A stretch of DNA of 64,000 nt from Anagrus nilaparvatae (lineage: Eukaryota > Arthropoda > Insecta > Hymenoptera > Mymaridae), in the NCBI GenBank assembly GCA_022575985.1, contig JAKSXM010000228.1:496001-560000 (forward strand), read 5' to 3'. The notes below the pieces were generated by a model. The model saw only the letters and a program-made list of their open reading frames with translations. It made no database searches and had not been told where the DNA came from. This document shows positions 1 through 11,197 of this stretch, in pieces (position 1 is the first letter of the stretch; every line of letters begins with the position of its first letter). A program made the translations under genes and the position numbers.

Positions 1-365
1 ATTCAATATGCTTTTACTATATCAAAGAGTATAATCAAAGCACACAAGATTAAAAAAAATTAATTAGGTCTAGAAAGGACATAAATTTACATAAACAAAG
101 ATAAAGCTTAAAAAAAAACAAAATACAATATTAATTAAATCTAAATATTTTTTTGTTTTTGACGCAGATAAGTTTGATTATTATTATTAAAATAATATTT
201 TAATCATATATCAATACACGTATGAAAGTAAATTATTGTTTTATGCAAGTTTTATAATCCTGTAAAATAGGTCATAAAAGAAAAAATAAATAAATATAAT
301 TGAAAGCTATAAAAAAAATATTTTCAAAATTTCAAAAAAAAATTGAATGATTTTTTCTTTAATTG

Positions 366-515
366 CACGGATAGGCTGCTTTGCTTGAAAATTCAAGCAG
401 ATTTCAAGCAATTCAACCAAATTGCTTGAATATTAAAGCAATTTGCTTGAATTTTCAAGCAAATGCTTGAAAATTCAAGCAACAAAAAAATTTCAAGCAA
501 AGCAGACTGGCCGTG
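366..515. mobile_element. 150-bp MITE ending CACGG...CCGTG, built of TTCAAGC/GCTTGAA repeats
   Basis: The ends are inverted repeats: CACGG, then CTGCTTTGCTTGAAA-like sequence, mirrored by TTTCAAGCAAAGCAG and CCGTG. The interior is a run of GCTTGAA/TTCAAGC palindromes. Compared with the related sequence near 21430 (AATTGTGTTCTTG), this copy reads AATTG, element, TGTGTTCTTG, so a 2-bp TG duplication fits the insertion. A degenerate relative lies at about 14896-14980. No coding capacity. Confidence 0.65.
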
Positions 516-534
516 TGTGTTCTTGAATATACAA

Positions 535-815
535 ATAAAGAAAGGTGAAGAATTTCTTGATAATTATCAAGAAATAAAATAATAATTAAATAAAAATGAT
601 AATTAATAAATTAATAATTAATTATTAATTGTAAGTTAAGTTCGATGTTTACACTTTTTTAAAAATTCTATCCATGATTTATAATATTTATTATCATTTG
701 CATCATCAATTATTTAATTGTTTCTTGATATAAATTTATTAAATTCCTTATTTAATTCTTCATACAAAATTTTTGGAATTTTATATTCCGGAAGTTTAGT
801 CTTCTTTTTTTCCAT
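535..815 (-). pseudogene. truncated exon 1 of a MOV10-like helicase gene
   Basis: Read on the minus strand from the ATG at 815, the translation starts MEKKKTKLPEYKIPK and closely follows the N terminus of the helicase at 15110-21665. It meets an in-frame TAA about 40 codons in, just after residues matching SRNN. The match continues over the FLKKCK region and then drifts through an altered stretch near 550-640 into the MITE at 366-515. The remainder of the exon, its splice donor and all downstream helicase exons are missing from the window. It is a dead fragment from a segmental duplication. Confidence 0.75.
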
Positions 816-1640
816 GCGTTTATATTTTTTAAATATAATTAGTATTTAATAATTATAAGACTTTTTAATAATATTGAAGTAAATAAAAACTGACTTATAT
901 AAAAGTTATTGAAGTAATTATCGTTTAAGCACAAATTAGTTCAATTGTTTTTATTATTCGCTATATAAATAAAGCAATTTTCTAGGACTCCCCGATTAAA
1001 TGAATTAAAATTTATGATAACAATTTTTATCTTTTTTGAAGAGAATATTTTATATTAATCTAATATGAATCATTTCAATTAAATACTTCATTTATATTTT
1101 ACCGCTCCTTTGTAATACACATGGGCAATTTTTTTTAAACTCTGCCACCCCTTAATGTCCAAATGGATTATATCAAATTTATAACATAGTTTTTTAACCA
1201 GATTGGCATTCACGTTTAGGGGATGATATCTTATTTTATAAGGGTTGTACGTACAAACAGACTTCAGAAATGAAAAGAGGAGCCCTAATTACCAACTGGA
1301 TAACATTTTTAGCCCAAAATATTCGTTTTTTATATTGTGCTAAAAATCCAGCCCCTACCCCATTGAAGGGGTTAAATATGCTAAATTGGTATAAATTTAT
1401 TTTATTTGTGTTTCTGATAGTCCTAATTAGGGTTTTTAATGACTGGAGATCTTTTTTTTGCGCATAGTATCAGTTTATATAAGGACTAAAAAATGTTTAA
1501 AATTTACCCCATATTTAGGGGATGATTACCTACTAGGTGACATTTTTAGCCAAAAATATTGATTTTTTCATAAAAAAATATTCAAATGGCATGAAAGTCA
1601 TGATTGGGCGTTAATGGGTTAACTTGGTTTTCTATATAGC

Positions 1641-2677
1641 AGCTTCTCAAATTCAATGAAAAGAAAATCTAAAGTCAGAAAAATTGGAATAAAATTAGAT
1701 TTAACCCATTAAATCCTAAGAAGAAACTGCATTTGACAGATCTATAAAATCTAATCCCTTTAGAGTATTTGACTAAAATTAGTAAAATAAAACCAAAAAA
1801 TTTTTCAAAATGGTGGACCAATATGGTGTTCAGAAAAAATTAAATTTTGATATTTTTTGATAAAAATTAGTGTACATGGTATTTTTTGGATGCTAATTAT
1901 GAATTTATAGTTATTTTTCAAAAATTAAAAATGGTAGGACCAATATGGCTACTGAAAAAAGCGAAATTTCGAGATTTTTGACGATTTTGAGCCTGAGAGG
2001 AAACTGTAAGTTGTATAATCTTAAAATCGGCTTCGTTTAAGGCAGTTGAACAAAATTTAATAACCGCGCTTTTTAAAATTTATTTATTTACGTAATAATA
2101 ATTAATTGAGTGGTTTATGATCAATATTTCATTTATTACAGCTTAATTTTATTTTATTATCGATGAAATAACAGTTTCCCCCTGCACGAACTTCTTAAAT
2201 TTTTTTTTAAATTAAAATTTTTGTTATAGTGTGGCCGGTCTGTAAATTAAAAAAATAATAAATATTCATGAATAGAAATTTTTAATTAAATAATTATTTC
2301 TTTATTCAAAATTAGCGGGTTTTGCTTGTAGTGATTCTTATCAAGTCATCAAATTACATTTATTTATAATTTTATTTCATTTATTTATAAATTATAATTA
2401 TATTTCATTGATTATTAATTATCTGTATTATTTTATAGCATTATTATTTATTACAATAATAGAATTATTATTTATTACAATTATAATATTAATATATTTA
2501 ATTTTCATATAATTAAATACGCACTAAAAAAAAGTCTACTGTGTTACAATATAGGTTTTTACCTTTTTAATTATAAACTAAAATTAATTTTTTGTTTTAC
2601 AGTGTGTTAAAAAAAAAAAAAAATTAAACTTATAATTAATACATACCAACATTTTTTTTTATGAATATAATATGGTA
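1641..2677. other. gene-free AT-rich spacer with dispersed repeat fragments
   Basis: No coding region is visible. Two related stretches containing GGACCAATATGG (about 1812 and 1940) look like parts of a dispersed repeat. The last ~350 bases are nearly pure A/T and lie 3' of the minus-strand F-box gene. Confidence 0.5.
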
Positions 2678-4510
2678 TTAATTATAAGGCAGCTTATCTA
2701 CAAATACCAATGGCAATTTCCACGGTGAGATCGTTGATACATAACGGAAAAATATTTTTAATACCTGAGTATCACCACGATTTAATTTTACTTTATTTGC
2801 ACTTGTAATTAAATTATTTGTAATTTTTTCATTATTCACGATTGTCAAATTGATCAGATTTTTTGATACTTCAATAATTTTAACAAATTCTTCATTTGTA
2901 AGATTTGAAGAATCAATTTTTAAGCTTACCAAGTTTATTAAGCTTACCAAGTTTATTAATTTAATAGATAGAAAATTACAATTCCTGATGCTTAAATGTT
3001 TTAAGTTTCCACATTTGGATAAGTTTTCTAATATATGGTCAATATCTATAGGATAATATGTACCACAACCCTCAAATATGAAAGATTCAAGATTTTGCAA
3101 TCTGCTAAAATGAGGGATTTGTTTAGATGAAGTTAAGTATTCCAAAAAACCAATGTTTATATTCTTTATATTTTTGTTTATAGATTTACAGATTGTATCC
3201 AATTCATCATCAGTAAGTAAACCAATTGTAGATATTTCAAATGACTGCAAGTTTTTAAAATGTTTAAGAGATCTTAAAAAATCTACTGTTAAATATAGAC
3301 TCGTAGTTACGCTTAGTTCTTCAAGATATTCTGTTTCTATGCTTTTTACTATTTTTTCATCAAAGGGCAATTCTGCAACTGTAAATTTATGAAGGTTTTT
3401 TAACATTGGTAAAAATACTGAAAAGTTTGAAACAATTTCTTCTGATTGAATTTTATTAATAGTTTTATCAAATTCCTCGTGAAATTCTTCAAGACTTTCT
3501 ACAAACATCATTTTTTCTGGAATATTAATTAATTTTATATCAACATAAAAATTATCTAACCAAAGTTTACGAAGATTTTTTTGATTTGAAAGATCAATTT
3601 TAATTATTTTATATTTTTTATTAACGAGTTTTAATTCTTCAAGACAATCCGTTGACAATTTTCCAATAAAATGTTCATCAATAAGAACATTCTCCAATTC
3701 AAGTTTACGAAGTTTTTTTTGTTTTGATATCAAAAACGAAAGATTATTGACAGTAGAAGGGATATTTAATAATTTTATTTGAATTTCAAGCAAATTTCCA
3801 CATTTACCTATTATTAATGCACGCATGATAATAATAACATAATCATACTTACAGTCCAAAATTTTTAAAATATTTAAGTTTTTTAAATTTTTTATGAAAC
3901 CATAAAAATATTCATTGGATTTAAATTTACAATTGTAAAGACAAAGCTTTTTGATTTTTTTTGCATCTAAATTTAACAAACAATCACCGTCAATATGAAA
4001 ATTTTCTAATGAAATACTGTTAATTTTTGGATTTTTACGGAATAAATTTTTAAGATTCTCATTATTAAATAACTTTCGATCCCCGGGGCCCTTTATTGTA
4101 TCAAATTCCGATAAATCAACTTCCACAATATTGTTACAATATTCAGATATTTCATCTATGACTCGCAAATGTAATAAAGGCGCTGAATGAAAGTCATCGG
4201 TTATTTTTAACCTATGAAGGTAAATTCCACACCTTTTCAAAATATTTATTAAATAAATGGTATTTTTTTCTTTTAATTGTTCATGATGACCAAAAGAAAA
4301 TTTTGTTGGCAATATCTTAGGAATCTCAAGACTTCTCGTGTCTCTCCATGACATTTGGACTACACGATTCCAATTCTTACAAACTCTTTCAATTTTTAAT
4401 TTTTCAGCTATCGTTAAATACTGAAATATATGAAGCAGGCAGTCATCCATTAAATATTCAGCAGTTGTATCATAATTGCCTGATTGGACCTCAATTCCTA
4501 GTTGGTCCAT
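2678..4510 (-). CDS. F-box/leucine-rich-repeat protein, copy 1
   Basis: Probable substrate receptor of an SCF (Skp1-Cullin1-F-box) E3 ubiquitin ligase: the F-box binds Skp1 and the repeats select the target. The protein is about 610 aa. An F-box lies at about residues 20-65 (DDCLLHIFQYLT, then ERVCKNWNRVV), followed by irregular leucine-rich repeats to the end. I start it at the ATG at 4510, not the upstream in-frame ATG at 4540: ACATTTTAG at 4530-4522 is a good splice acceptor and AGAG|GTAAAA near 4586 a donor, giving a 65-nt intron just before the ATG, as in the two neighbouring paralogues. A perfect in-frame 18-bp tandem duplication near 2921-2956 doubles an NLVSLI-like LRR segment. No target can be deduced. 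Coding part is one exon; it lies in a same-strand cluster with 7442-9268 and 9926-11197. Confidence 0.85.
   Translation of the reverse strand: MDQLGIEVQSGNYDTTAEYLMDDCLLHIFQYLTIAEKLKIERVCKNWNRVVQMSWRDTRSLEIPKILPTKFSFGHHEQLKEKNTIYLINILKRCGIYLHRLKITDDFHSAPLLHLRVIDEISEYCNNIVEVDLSEFDTIKGPGDRKLFNNENLKNLFRKNPKINSISLENFHIDGDCLLNLDAKKIKKLCLYNCKFKSNEYFYGFIKNLKNLNILKILDCKYDYVIIIMRALIIGKCGNLLEIQIKLLNIPSTVNNLSFLISKQKKLRKLELENVLIDEHFIGKLSTDCLEELKLVNKKYKIIKIDLSNQKNLRKLWLDNFYVDIKLINIPEKMMFVESLEEFHEEFDKTINKIQSEEIVSNFSVFLPMLKNLHKFTVAELPFDEKIVKSIETEYLEELSVTTSLYLTVDFLRSLKHFKNLQSFEISTIGLLTDDELDTICKSINKNIKNINIGFLEYLTSSKQIPHFSRLQNLESFIFEGCGTYYPIDIDHILENLSKCGNLKHLSIRNCNFLSIKLINLVSLINLVSLKIDSSNLTNEEFVKIIEVSKNLINLTIVNNEKITNNLITSANKVKLNRGDTQVLKIFFRYVSTISPWKLPLVFVDKLPYN
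2921..2956 (-). repeat. 18-bp in-frame tandem duplication inside the F-box/LRR gene
   Basis: The 18-mer AAGCTTACCAAGTTTATT occurs twice in a row. Being a multiple of three, it adds six residues to one leucine-rich repeat without breaking the frame. It looks recent because the two units are identical. Confidence 0.85.
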
Positions 4511-4939
4511 TTTATTTGAACCTAAAATGTTATTGATCATTAAAGTTAAGAAAAATATATGGTATGATTTATTACAATTTTTTTACCTCTAAAAAAAAAG
4601 TTTAATATTTCTTTAAATCCAAACATTGTGGTTGTCACTTGAAATTTTAGAAAAACATGAAAAGTAATTTTTATAGGTACTCTGAAACAGAAAAAAAAAT
4701 TGTTTTTTTTATAAGTTTTATTACGTTTTCTTTTTTTAAATTAAAAATTTTCCCAGTTATTAAAAGGGCTTTATAAAATGAATTTATCTTAATTTAATAT
4801 ATTTTTATTTTATGTATATAGGTAACATATTATATACATGAATTATATATATTACCAGTAGATAAAATTTGTTTGTCTTCTCATTGTATATACCGCAAGA
4901 ATTAATTTTTCGTTTAAATAATTTGTTAAAATAGTACAT

Positions 4940-5160
4940 TTTTAACCAAGGGAGCAAAAAAAAAGAATGGCCCAGATCGCAAGTTAATTAGCATCCGAGG
5001 CGAAGCCGAGGATGGTAAACTGCGATCTGGGGTATTTTTTTTTTGTTCCCATGGACAAAACGATATTTTTCTTTCTCAGTGGGGTGAAAACGCGTTTTTT
5101 TCGATCTCGTTGCGGGGCGAAAAAAGTGTTTTCGGCCCGCTAGGAAGAAAAATTACTTTA
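4940..5160. repeat. GC-rich hairpin repeat, copy 1
   Basis: An island of much higher GC in AT-rich DNA. The core (about 4964-5034) is an imperfect palindrome: GAATGGCCCAGATCGCA on the left mirrors TGCGATCTGGGG on the right, around CCGAGGCGAAGCCGAGG. The same core recurs at about 18034-18107, 18258-18320, 54604-54655 and 54931-55006. After the core come TTCCCATGGACAAAA and a run rich in CGATCTCG and CGGCCCGC. No open frame of note; it appears to be a mobile foldback-type repeat. Confidence 0.7.
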
Positions 5161-5829
5161 TAAGTAAATAAAATAAAAAATAATCCAATATAAATAACAG
5201 TATATTATTATATGATTCAAATTTTAACATGGAACATGTTTTTAGGGAGGGGGTACTTCAGGACTTGAAAATTAGGGGGGGAGGTCAAATGAGACTTAGA
5301 ATAAATCTTTAGACTTTGAAAAATCTGGGCTTAAGGATGATATAGGATAATACAGGTTTATCGACTAAGAATAATATCGATTTAGGGACTTGGAATAATT
5401 CCTGAATAATTCAGGTTTAGGGAATCAAAATAGTTTGGGTATAAAATTTTAACAGCTAGGTAAGGTGATAATTACAAAAAACTAGAAAATTGTATTTTAA
5501 TGTTGAGTAACATTTGTATTATACCTATAGTCCTCAGCTGGAAGTAAACATGTTCCATGCATTTAGGTTGTGTTTACACAATCCGGTTATAAGTTTTTTA
5601 TTTACTTCTACAAAAATATAAATTTATAACACATAGTTGTAATCAAGAACCTATACTATTTATTGCAGTAGTACATATTTTTTTGAATTTTGAAACTTAT
5701 CTTTCAAGTGTGCTCGTTGTTTTCAAATTAAAAAAAAAAAACATAATTTTTAGAAAATAAAAAAAATTATATAATTTTTAGGTAATCATCAAATATAATT
5801 TCATCATTTATTAACGGTGCATTATACAA
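5161..5829. other. spacer without recognised features
   Basis: No coding region, hairpin or strong repeat was recognised. Around 5240-5450 the sequence is G-richer than its surroundings, with loosely repeated GGACTTGRAAT-like words, perhaps an old tandem repeat. Confidence 0.4.
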
Positions 5830-6720
5830 GTCGAAAAATAAAATAAGTTTACAATAATGAAAAAATATTTTTAAACAAAGCAACTTTGTTTTTATTTTAC
5901 TTGCTAATATTATCAATTTTGTAGTTATCAAATCAGGAAATCTAATGTGTAATTCTTGAAGGTGTACTAATTTCTCGATTAAATAAAGAAAATCTTTAAC
6001 ATAAATATTAGCATAAGATAAATCTAAATTAATTAAATTTTAAAATTTTATTATACTATGTAATCCTGATTTCTTTAAATTAAAATTTTCAATGGCTACA
6101 TGTTTTAAAGATTTACGTTGAGATGAGTCTTGTAGTAAATGATTTATTTTTGGTTGCATTAATGGAGTAGATTCATCATTGGGATCATATATAATTACCA
6201 ATGTTTCAAGATTTACAAATCTATCAAAGTTATTAATAAAATCACTGGTTAATGCAAATTCATAAAATTTAATTTCTATTTTTTTTAAATGTTCAGTTAA
6301 TTTACAAATTAATCCTTGGAATAAATCAGTATTTATTAGCTTAAATTAGCCTTTAAAAACTTTCAAATTTTCAAAACGATTCAAATATGTTCTAGGAAAT
6401 TTGTTACTATCATGCAGTATAAATATGAAATAATAAATTAAATTCTTGAAGGCATTCTCTTACGATACTTTGCATTAGTTTGTTTTCAACTATTAAGCCA
6501 GGTAATTTAAGTTTAGGTAATTTTGTTTGTTTTAAAAGATAAGTTGAAAGATTTTGTACTTAGAGCTGTAATCAACATCTAAACTAATCTCAAATATTTC
6601 ATTATTTTCATTTATATTTAATTTATTCAATAACATTTTGCAGCAATTCTAACTAATTCAAATTTATTTGAATAGAAAAAAGGCATTGAACTAAAAAGTA
6701 AACACTTTTTAAAAAATTAT
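5830..6720 (-). pseudogene. decayed F-box/LRR paralogue (LRR part)
   Basis: On the minus strand, several frames carry pieces matching the LRR part of the flanking F-box genes, for example a NAFFYSNKF-like piece near 6660-6690 that corresponds to the FFYGFIANLKNLN region of copy 2. Near 6190-6230 there is a VNLETLVIIYD-like piece corresponding to LKNLETFIINYYD. Stops and frameshifts break the reading frame repeatedly, no F-box is recognisable and there is no usable start. It sits between two intact copies on the same strand, so it is most simply a dead member of the tandem array. Confidence 0.65.
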
Positions 6721-7441
6721 TTCAATAAATTAAAGAAGTTTTAAAAAAGCTTATTAATTAATTTATATAAATTCTAGGTTATATTTGCAGGATAAAATAA
6801 TACCAATTCATTGAACATTTTTTGAATAATATTCTTACCTAATGATGTTTTAATAACAAAAGCATATGTTGCTTTAATAATCGTTTTTTAATTTTTAATA
6901 ATAATTTAATAAATAAAGGAAATATACTGAAAACTTTGTTTTGGTTATTGGTTGCAATGTATAAGCTCTTTGGTTGCAATTTGCAGTTTGTATTATTGTT
7001 GTTGATTGAGCTTGCGAATTTTGCAGAAATTACAATTTATCGATAAAGAAGAGTTTTAATTTATCAGGCGGTAAATTTAAATTTAAAAATTTTCTTTCGA
7101 ATATTCAAGAAAATAATTATTTTAGGCAATAATTAAAAAATAAAATAATAATAAAATCTATATAATAAATATAAAAAAAAGATGTTATTTATTTTACACT
7201 TAACAACTGACATTTATTTTTCACATCGAATAACGATATACATATCAATGAAATAAATACAATAAAAAATAATATTTTTTACCAGATAATATATAATTTA
7301 TATACCTATTTTTTTAAATTAAAATAGACAATAGTGCTTAATCATAAATAAAAATTTATTAATTATAATTTTCAAAAAAAGAGATGTTTCAAGCCATTTA
7401 ATTTAATTACAAAAAACTAAATATTATCATAAAAAAAGTCA
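6721..7441. other. AT-rich spacer between F-box copies
   Basis: No open frame or clear repeat. It contains the 3' flank of the second F-box/LRR gene and the presumed 5' flank of the decayed copy. Confidence 0.4.
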
Positions 7442-9268
7442 CTAATAAAATAACTCATCAACTTCTATTAATGGTATATTCTGAAAATCATCCAAATTCA
7501 TGAATTCACAATCATGAAAAATTATTTTTAATATGTGACTATCACCTCGTTTTAATTTTACTTCATTTGCATTTGTAACAAAATTATTAAATATGTTATT
7601 ATTATATAAAATTTTTAGCTCTCTGAGATTTACTGCTTTTTGAATTATTTCAACAAACTCTTTGTCTTCAACATCAATATAATCAATGTATAAACTTGTC
7701 AAATTTTTTAAAGAACTTGCACAATTTATTAATTTAGATGTTGAAAAAGTGCAAGTATCAATTTTTAAATGTTTTAAGTTACTAAACTGTGATATATTAT
7801 CAATTATATTATCCACACCTACTGGTTCACATGATGAATCATAATAATTAATAATAAAAGTTTCAAGATTTTTTAATCTACTAAGGTGAGGAACTCTTTT
7901 AAGTGAAGGCTCATAAAAATGAAAACCAATTTCCATCTTCTGTATATTTTCATTTATAAATTTACAGACTATATCAAAATAATCATCAGTTAATTTAAGA
8001 AATACTGCCTCGAATGACTGCAAGCTTCCAAAGCGATCAAGAGATTTTAAAATTTCAATTTCTTCAACATCTATATTTAATTCTTCTAGACGTACTGTTG
8101 GTAAACTTTTCATTAATCTTTCGTCAATTGATAATCCTTTAATTGTAAGTTTAAGAATATTTTTGAGTTTTGATAAAAATAAGGAAAGATATGAAACAAT
8201 ATTTCCTGATTGATTTTCACTATACTCTAAATGGAATTCTTCAAGACTTTCTACGTGCATTATTTTTTCTTGCATTTTGATTACTTTTGTATCAATCAAA
8301 ACATTTCTCAACTGAAGGAAGCGAAGTTTTTTCTGCATTGATAACAACACTGATGGATTGATTTTACTTATTTCTTGAGTTTCCGAAAATTTTAAATGCA
8401 ATTCTTCAAGACAATCTGTTGACAATTTTTCAAAAAAATTATTTTCAATTAAAGCACCATAGATTTCAATTTTACGAATACTTTTTTGTCTGGATAAAAA
8501 TAAGTTTAGATTGTTAATTAAGGAGGCTTCAAATAAAAATAATTTAATTTCAAATAAACTGTCACATTTACTTATTATGAACGTATCTATTATTAGATTA
8601 ATCTTGTCTAAATCATCTCTTAATTCTAACATATTTAAATTTTTTAAATTTGCAATAAAGCCATAAAAAAATCCATGATTTTGAAACCTGCAGTTGCAAA
8701 GGCAAAGTTTTTTGATTTTTGCAGTATCTAAATTTAACAAACAGTCGCCTTTGATATCAAAATTTGTTAAAGAAATACTAGTGATATTTAGGTTACTACT
8801 AAATAAATTTTTAAGCCGTTCTTCAGTCCAAAATTCACCGAATAATCGTAACTGTATTAATTTTAAAGTAGTAATATTATTGCAATGTTCAGATATTATA
8901 TCAATTGTTTGAGAACATAATGCATCTTTTATGTGATAGGAATCAACAGTTACTTCCTGAAGGTAAATTCCGCACCTTTTCAAAACATTGATCAAGTAAC
9001 TTGTGTTCTTTTTTCTTGTTAGCTCGTCATATTTATAACTAAATCTATATGGCAATATCCGATGAATTTCAAGACTCCTCATGTCTCTCCATGACAATTT
9101 GACTACACGATTCCAATTCTGGCATACGGCTTCAATTTTTACTTTTTCAGGAATAGTTAAATATTGAAATATATGAAGCAGACAATCGTCGATCAGGTAT
9201 TCGATAGTTGGGATATCAATGTTTGGTGAAAGGTTTTCAATTTTTTGTTTTTTCATTTTATTATTCAT
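7442..9268 (-). CDS. F-box/leucine-rich-repeat protein, copy 2
   Basis: 608-aa probable SCF ubiquitin-ligase substrate receptor, closely related to the copy at 2678-4510 along its length. The F-box is at about residues 24-70 (DDCLLHIFQYLT, EAVCQNWNRVVKLSW) and irregular leucine-rich repeats fill the rest. A GTAAGC donor at 9325 and the AG at 9271-9270 directly before GATGAAT define a probable 56-nt intron in the 5' leader, matching the position of the leader introns in the paralogues. The acceptor lacks a good pyrimidine tract, so the splice is less certain than in copy 3. The coding part is uninterrupted. The target and the pathway are unknown. Confidence 0.87.
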   Translation of the reverse strand: MNNKMKKQKIENLSPNIDIPTIEYLIDDCLLHIFQYLTIPEKVKIEAVCQNWNRVVKLSWRDMRSLEIHRILPYRFSYKYDELTRKKNTSYLINVLKRCGIYLQEVTVDSYHIKDALCSQTIDIISEHCNNITTLKLIQLRLFGEFWTEERLKNLFSSNLNITSISLTNFDIKGDCLLNLDTAKIKKLCLCNCRFQNHGFFYGFIANLKNLNMLELRDDLDKINLIIDTFIISKCDSLFEIKLFLFEASLINNLNLFLSRQKSIRKIEIYGALIENNFFEKLSTDCLEELHLKFSETQEISKINPSVLLSMQKKLRFLQLRNVLIDTKVIKMQEKIMHVESLEEFHLEYSENQSGNIVSYLSLFLSKLKNILKLTIKGLSIDERLMKSLPTVRLEELNIDVEEIEILKSLDRFGSLQSFEAVFLKLTDDYFDIVCKFINENIQKMEIGFHFYEPSLKRVPHLSRLKNLETFIINYYDSSCEPVGVDNIIDNISQFSNLKHLKIDTCTFSTSKLINCASSLKNLTSLYIDYIDVEDKEFVEIIQKAVNLRELKILYNNNIFNNFVTNANEVKLKRGDSHILKIIFHDCEFMNLDDFQNIPLIEVDELFY

Positions 9269-9925
9269 CCTTAAATATTTTTCACTATTAGAATTTCACA
9301 ATTATTATTCGTTATTTTCGCTTACCTCATAAATAATATTTTGTTATATTTTTGATATTGAAAGTGGTACAACACCCTATTAGAACAGCATAAAAAATAT
9401 CACCATCAGGCCAGTTTTATAAGTAATTCTGTAAAAAAAATTCAACATACAAAATAAGTTAATGACATACAACATAAATTATATATTTTTTGTTCAGAAA
9501 AAAATTCAAGCATAAAGATTAAAAATCTTAATAAAATGAAAACTTTGTATATTCATGAAACTCATTTATTGATTTTGATTATTATAAAAATTGATAATTA
9601 CATTATATTTATTAATAAAAATTAACTTAAAAACTATAGTTACGTATTTTACAAAATAATTAGATCGGATAATATAATAATTTCACAAAATCTTAACTTG
9701 GTTGCCTAATACATGGATTTAAAATATTATAAAATAGATTTTTAATTTGATAATATTATTTTTCAAAATACGAATATAAAATATAATTGAATATTTCTAC
9801 TCTCTAAATAGCAAAAACTAAAATTAAAATAATTTTAATATTTTACAAATGATGAGCAATATTTAAAAATATTTTTATTATTATTTTAATTATTTTTATA
9901 AAATAAAATTAATTTAGAATTAAAA
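9269..9925. other. intergenic spacer between F-box copies 2 and 3
   Basis: AT-rich DNA holding the leader and presumed promoter of copy 2. No core promoter motif stands out from the base composition. Confidence 0.4.
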
Positions 9926-11197
9926 TCAGTCATCGTTTTCTTCGCTATCCCTATCATTAAATATTTCAAAAGTTAGAATATTTGGAAGCGAGTTAATTTT
10001 GTTCCTAATATTCAATCCTGTTTTACAATTTTTAAAGAGCAAAAATTTTAAATCTTTACATTTTGCTAAATCATTTAAAATATTATCTATCTGTACAATA
10101 CAATAATTTGAAAAAAATTGAAAATATTCCAAAAATGGTAATCTTTTAAAACAAGTTTCAAGTCCTAAAGGCTCATAGTGAGCAAAATTAATTTTAATTT
10201 CTTTAATATTAAAATTTACAAATTCACTTAACAATAATAACTCATTGTCTTTTAATTCAGAAAACTCTATATCAAGAATTTTTAAATTTTCAAAAAGATC
10301 TAAATTTTGTAAATGAAATTCATCATAATCATCTTCAATATCGTAATCTCGAATTTTACAACTTAAAATTAGTTCTTCAAGACTTACTGCTGGAATGCTT
10401 TTAAATAATGATTCACTAAGTTTTATTCCTTCAAATGCTATTTTACGTAATTTTTTTTGCTTTGATAACAATGATTGAAGATTAGATGGCGAAAACTCAC
10501 TTGCTTTTATGTAAATTTCAATAATACTTTCACATTTACTTTTTATTAATGAATCAATTACTTTGGAAATAATATCATCATAATCATCTATTTTAAATTT
10601 ATTCAAATTCTTCAAATTTGATGCAAATCCATAAAAGCATTCTTTTGACTGATATCGACACCATATGATTGATAATTCTTTAATATTTTTTGGATTTAAG
10701 CTAAACAAACATTCTCTGCTAATGATTACTTGTTCTAAATAAATGCTACATAAATTTTCAGAGCTACCAAATAATTCTTTTAAATTATCACCATTGAATA
10801 ATCTATGATTGTCTCTAATAAATAAATGAGTTAAATTTTTACAGTAATTTGGTAGGACTCTTAAAAATCTACTACATTCTAATGAATCTTTTAAGTAAAA
10901 TGAAATCAATGTTAAATCATTTAAATGATTAGCACTTCTTTTTAAAATATTTATAATGAAATTTGTAAACATGGTTTTCTTGCCTTCTGGTACAAAATTT
11001 TTCATAACGCAAAAGCTGTTGATATGACTCCATGATAATTTTGCAACTTGATTCCATCTCTTGCTTACTCGTTCTATTCTTATTTTATCTTCTACTTCTA
11101 AATATTCAAATATATTAACTAAACAGTTGTTATTCAGTTTATCCATAGTTGGTTCCAAGTTGCCAGCCTTATTCATAATTTTGAGTTTTTTGTTCAT
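9926..11197 (-). CDS. F-box/leucine-rich-repeat protein, copy 3 (shorter)
   Basis: 423-aa probable SCF substrate receptor. The F-box is at about residues 17-62 (NNCLVNIFEYLE, ERVSKRWNQVAKLSW), followed by fewer leucine-rich repeats than in the two neighbours, and the protein ends in an acidic tail (DRDSEENDD). I start at the ATG at 11197, not the in-frame ATG at 11287: a strong acceptor (TCTTTTTCAG at 11215-11206) lies just upstream, and the best matching donor, GTAAGT, is at 11497, giving a 292-nt leader intron. The in-frame residues upstream of 11197 would be intron translation. It is the most diverged of the three copies, with the start, first LRRs and gene order all consistent with tandem duplication. 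Confidence 0.83.
   Translation of the reverse strand: MNKKLKIMNKAGNLEPTMDKLNNNCLVNIFEYLEVEDKIRIERVSKRWNQVAKLSWSHINSFCVMKNFVPEGKKTMFTNFIINILKRSANHLNDLTLISFYLKDSLECSRFLRVLPNYCKNLTHLFIRDNHRLFNGDNLKELFGSSENLCSIYLEQVIISRECLFSLNPKNIKELSIIWCRYQSKECFYGFASNLKNLNKFKIDDYDDIISKVIDSLIKSKCESIIEIYIKASEFSPSNLQSLLSKQKKLRKIAFEGIKLSESLFKSIPAVSLEELILSCKIRDYDIEDDYDEFHLQNLDLFENLKILDIEFSELKDNELLLLSEFVNFNIKEIKINFAHYEPLGLETCFKRLPFLEYFQFFSNYCIVQIDNILNDLAKCKDLKFLLFKNCKTGLNIRNKINSLPNILTFEIFNDRDSEENDD

Larger units (their letters stand above)
1..1640. repeat. segmental duplicate of the 20.2-22.3 kb region
   Basis: This stretch aligns in the same orientation with about 20215-22345. The shared parts are non-coding intron 1 sequence (1-365 against about 20220-20545), the start of helicase exon 1 (about 535-815 against 21430-21663) and the upstream flank (815-1215 against 21663-22300). 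The left copy lacks about 880 bp corresponding to about 20545-21425 and has a 150-bp MITE at that join. It also carries about 380 bp (roughly 1217-1600) absent from the right copy. The right copy in turn has two MITEs that the left lacks. The left edge of the window falls just before the place where exon 2 would be expected, so more of the copy may lie outside. Confidence 0.8.

Noticed and set aside
366..515. CRISPR-like array of short palindromic repeats
   Set aside because: The units are adjacent TTCAAGC/GCTTGAA words without regular unique spacers, within an animal MITE.
1270..1467. 65-codon open frame on the plus strand
   Set aside because: Lies in the ~380-bp stretch that is unique to the left duplicate, has no paralogue, no splice context and looks like translated AT-rich DNA.
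4964..5034. Possible tRNA or structured small RNA gene in the GC-rich hairpin
   Set aside because: No cloverleaf, no A and B box promoter words and no CCA-type geometry; it is a simple dispersed hairpin. No other tRNA or rRNA was recognised in the window.
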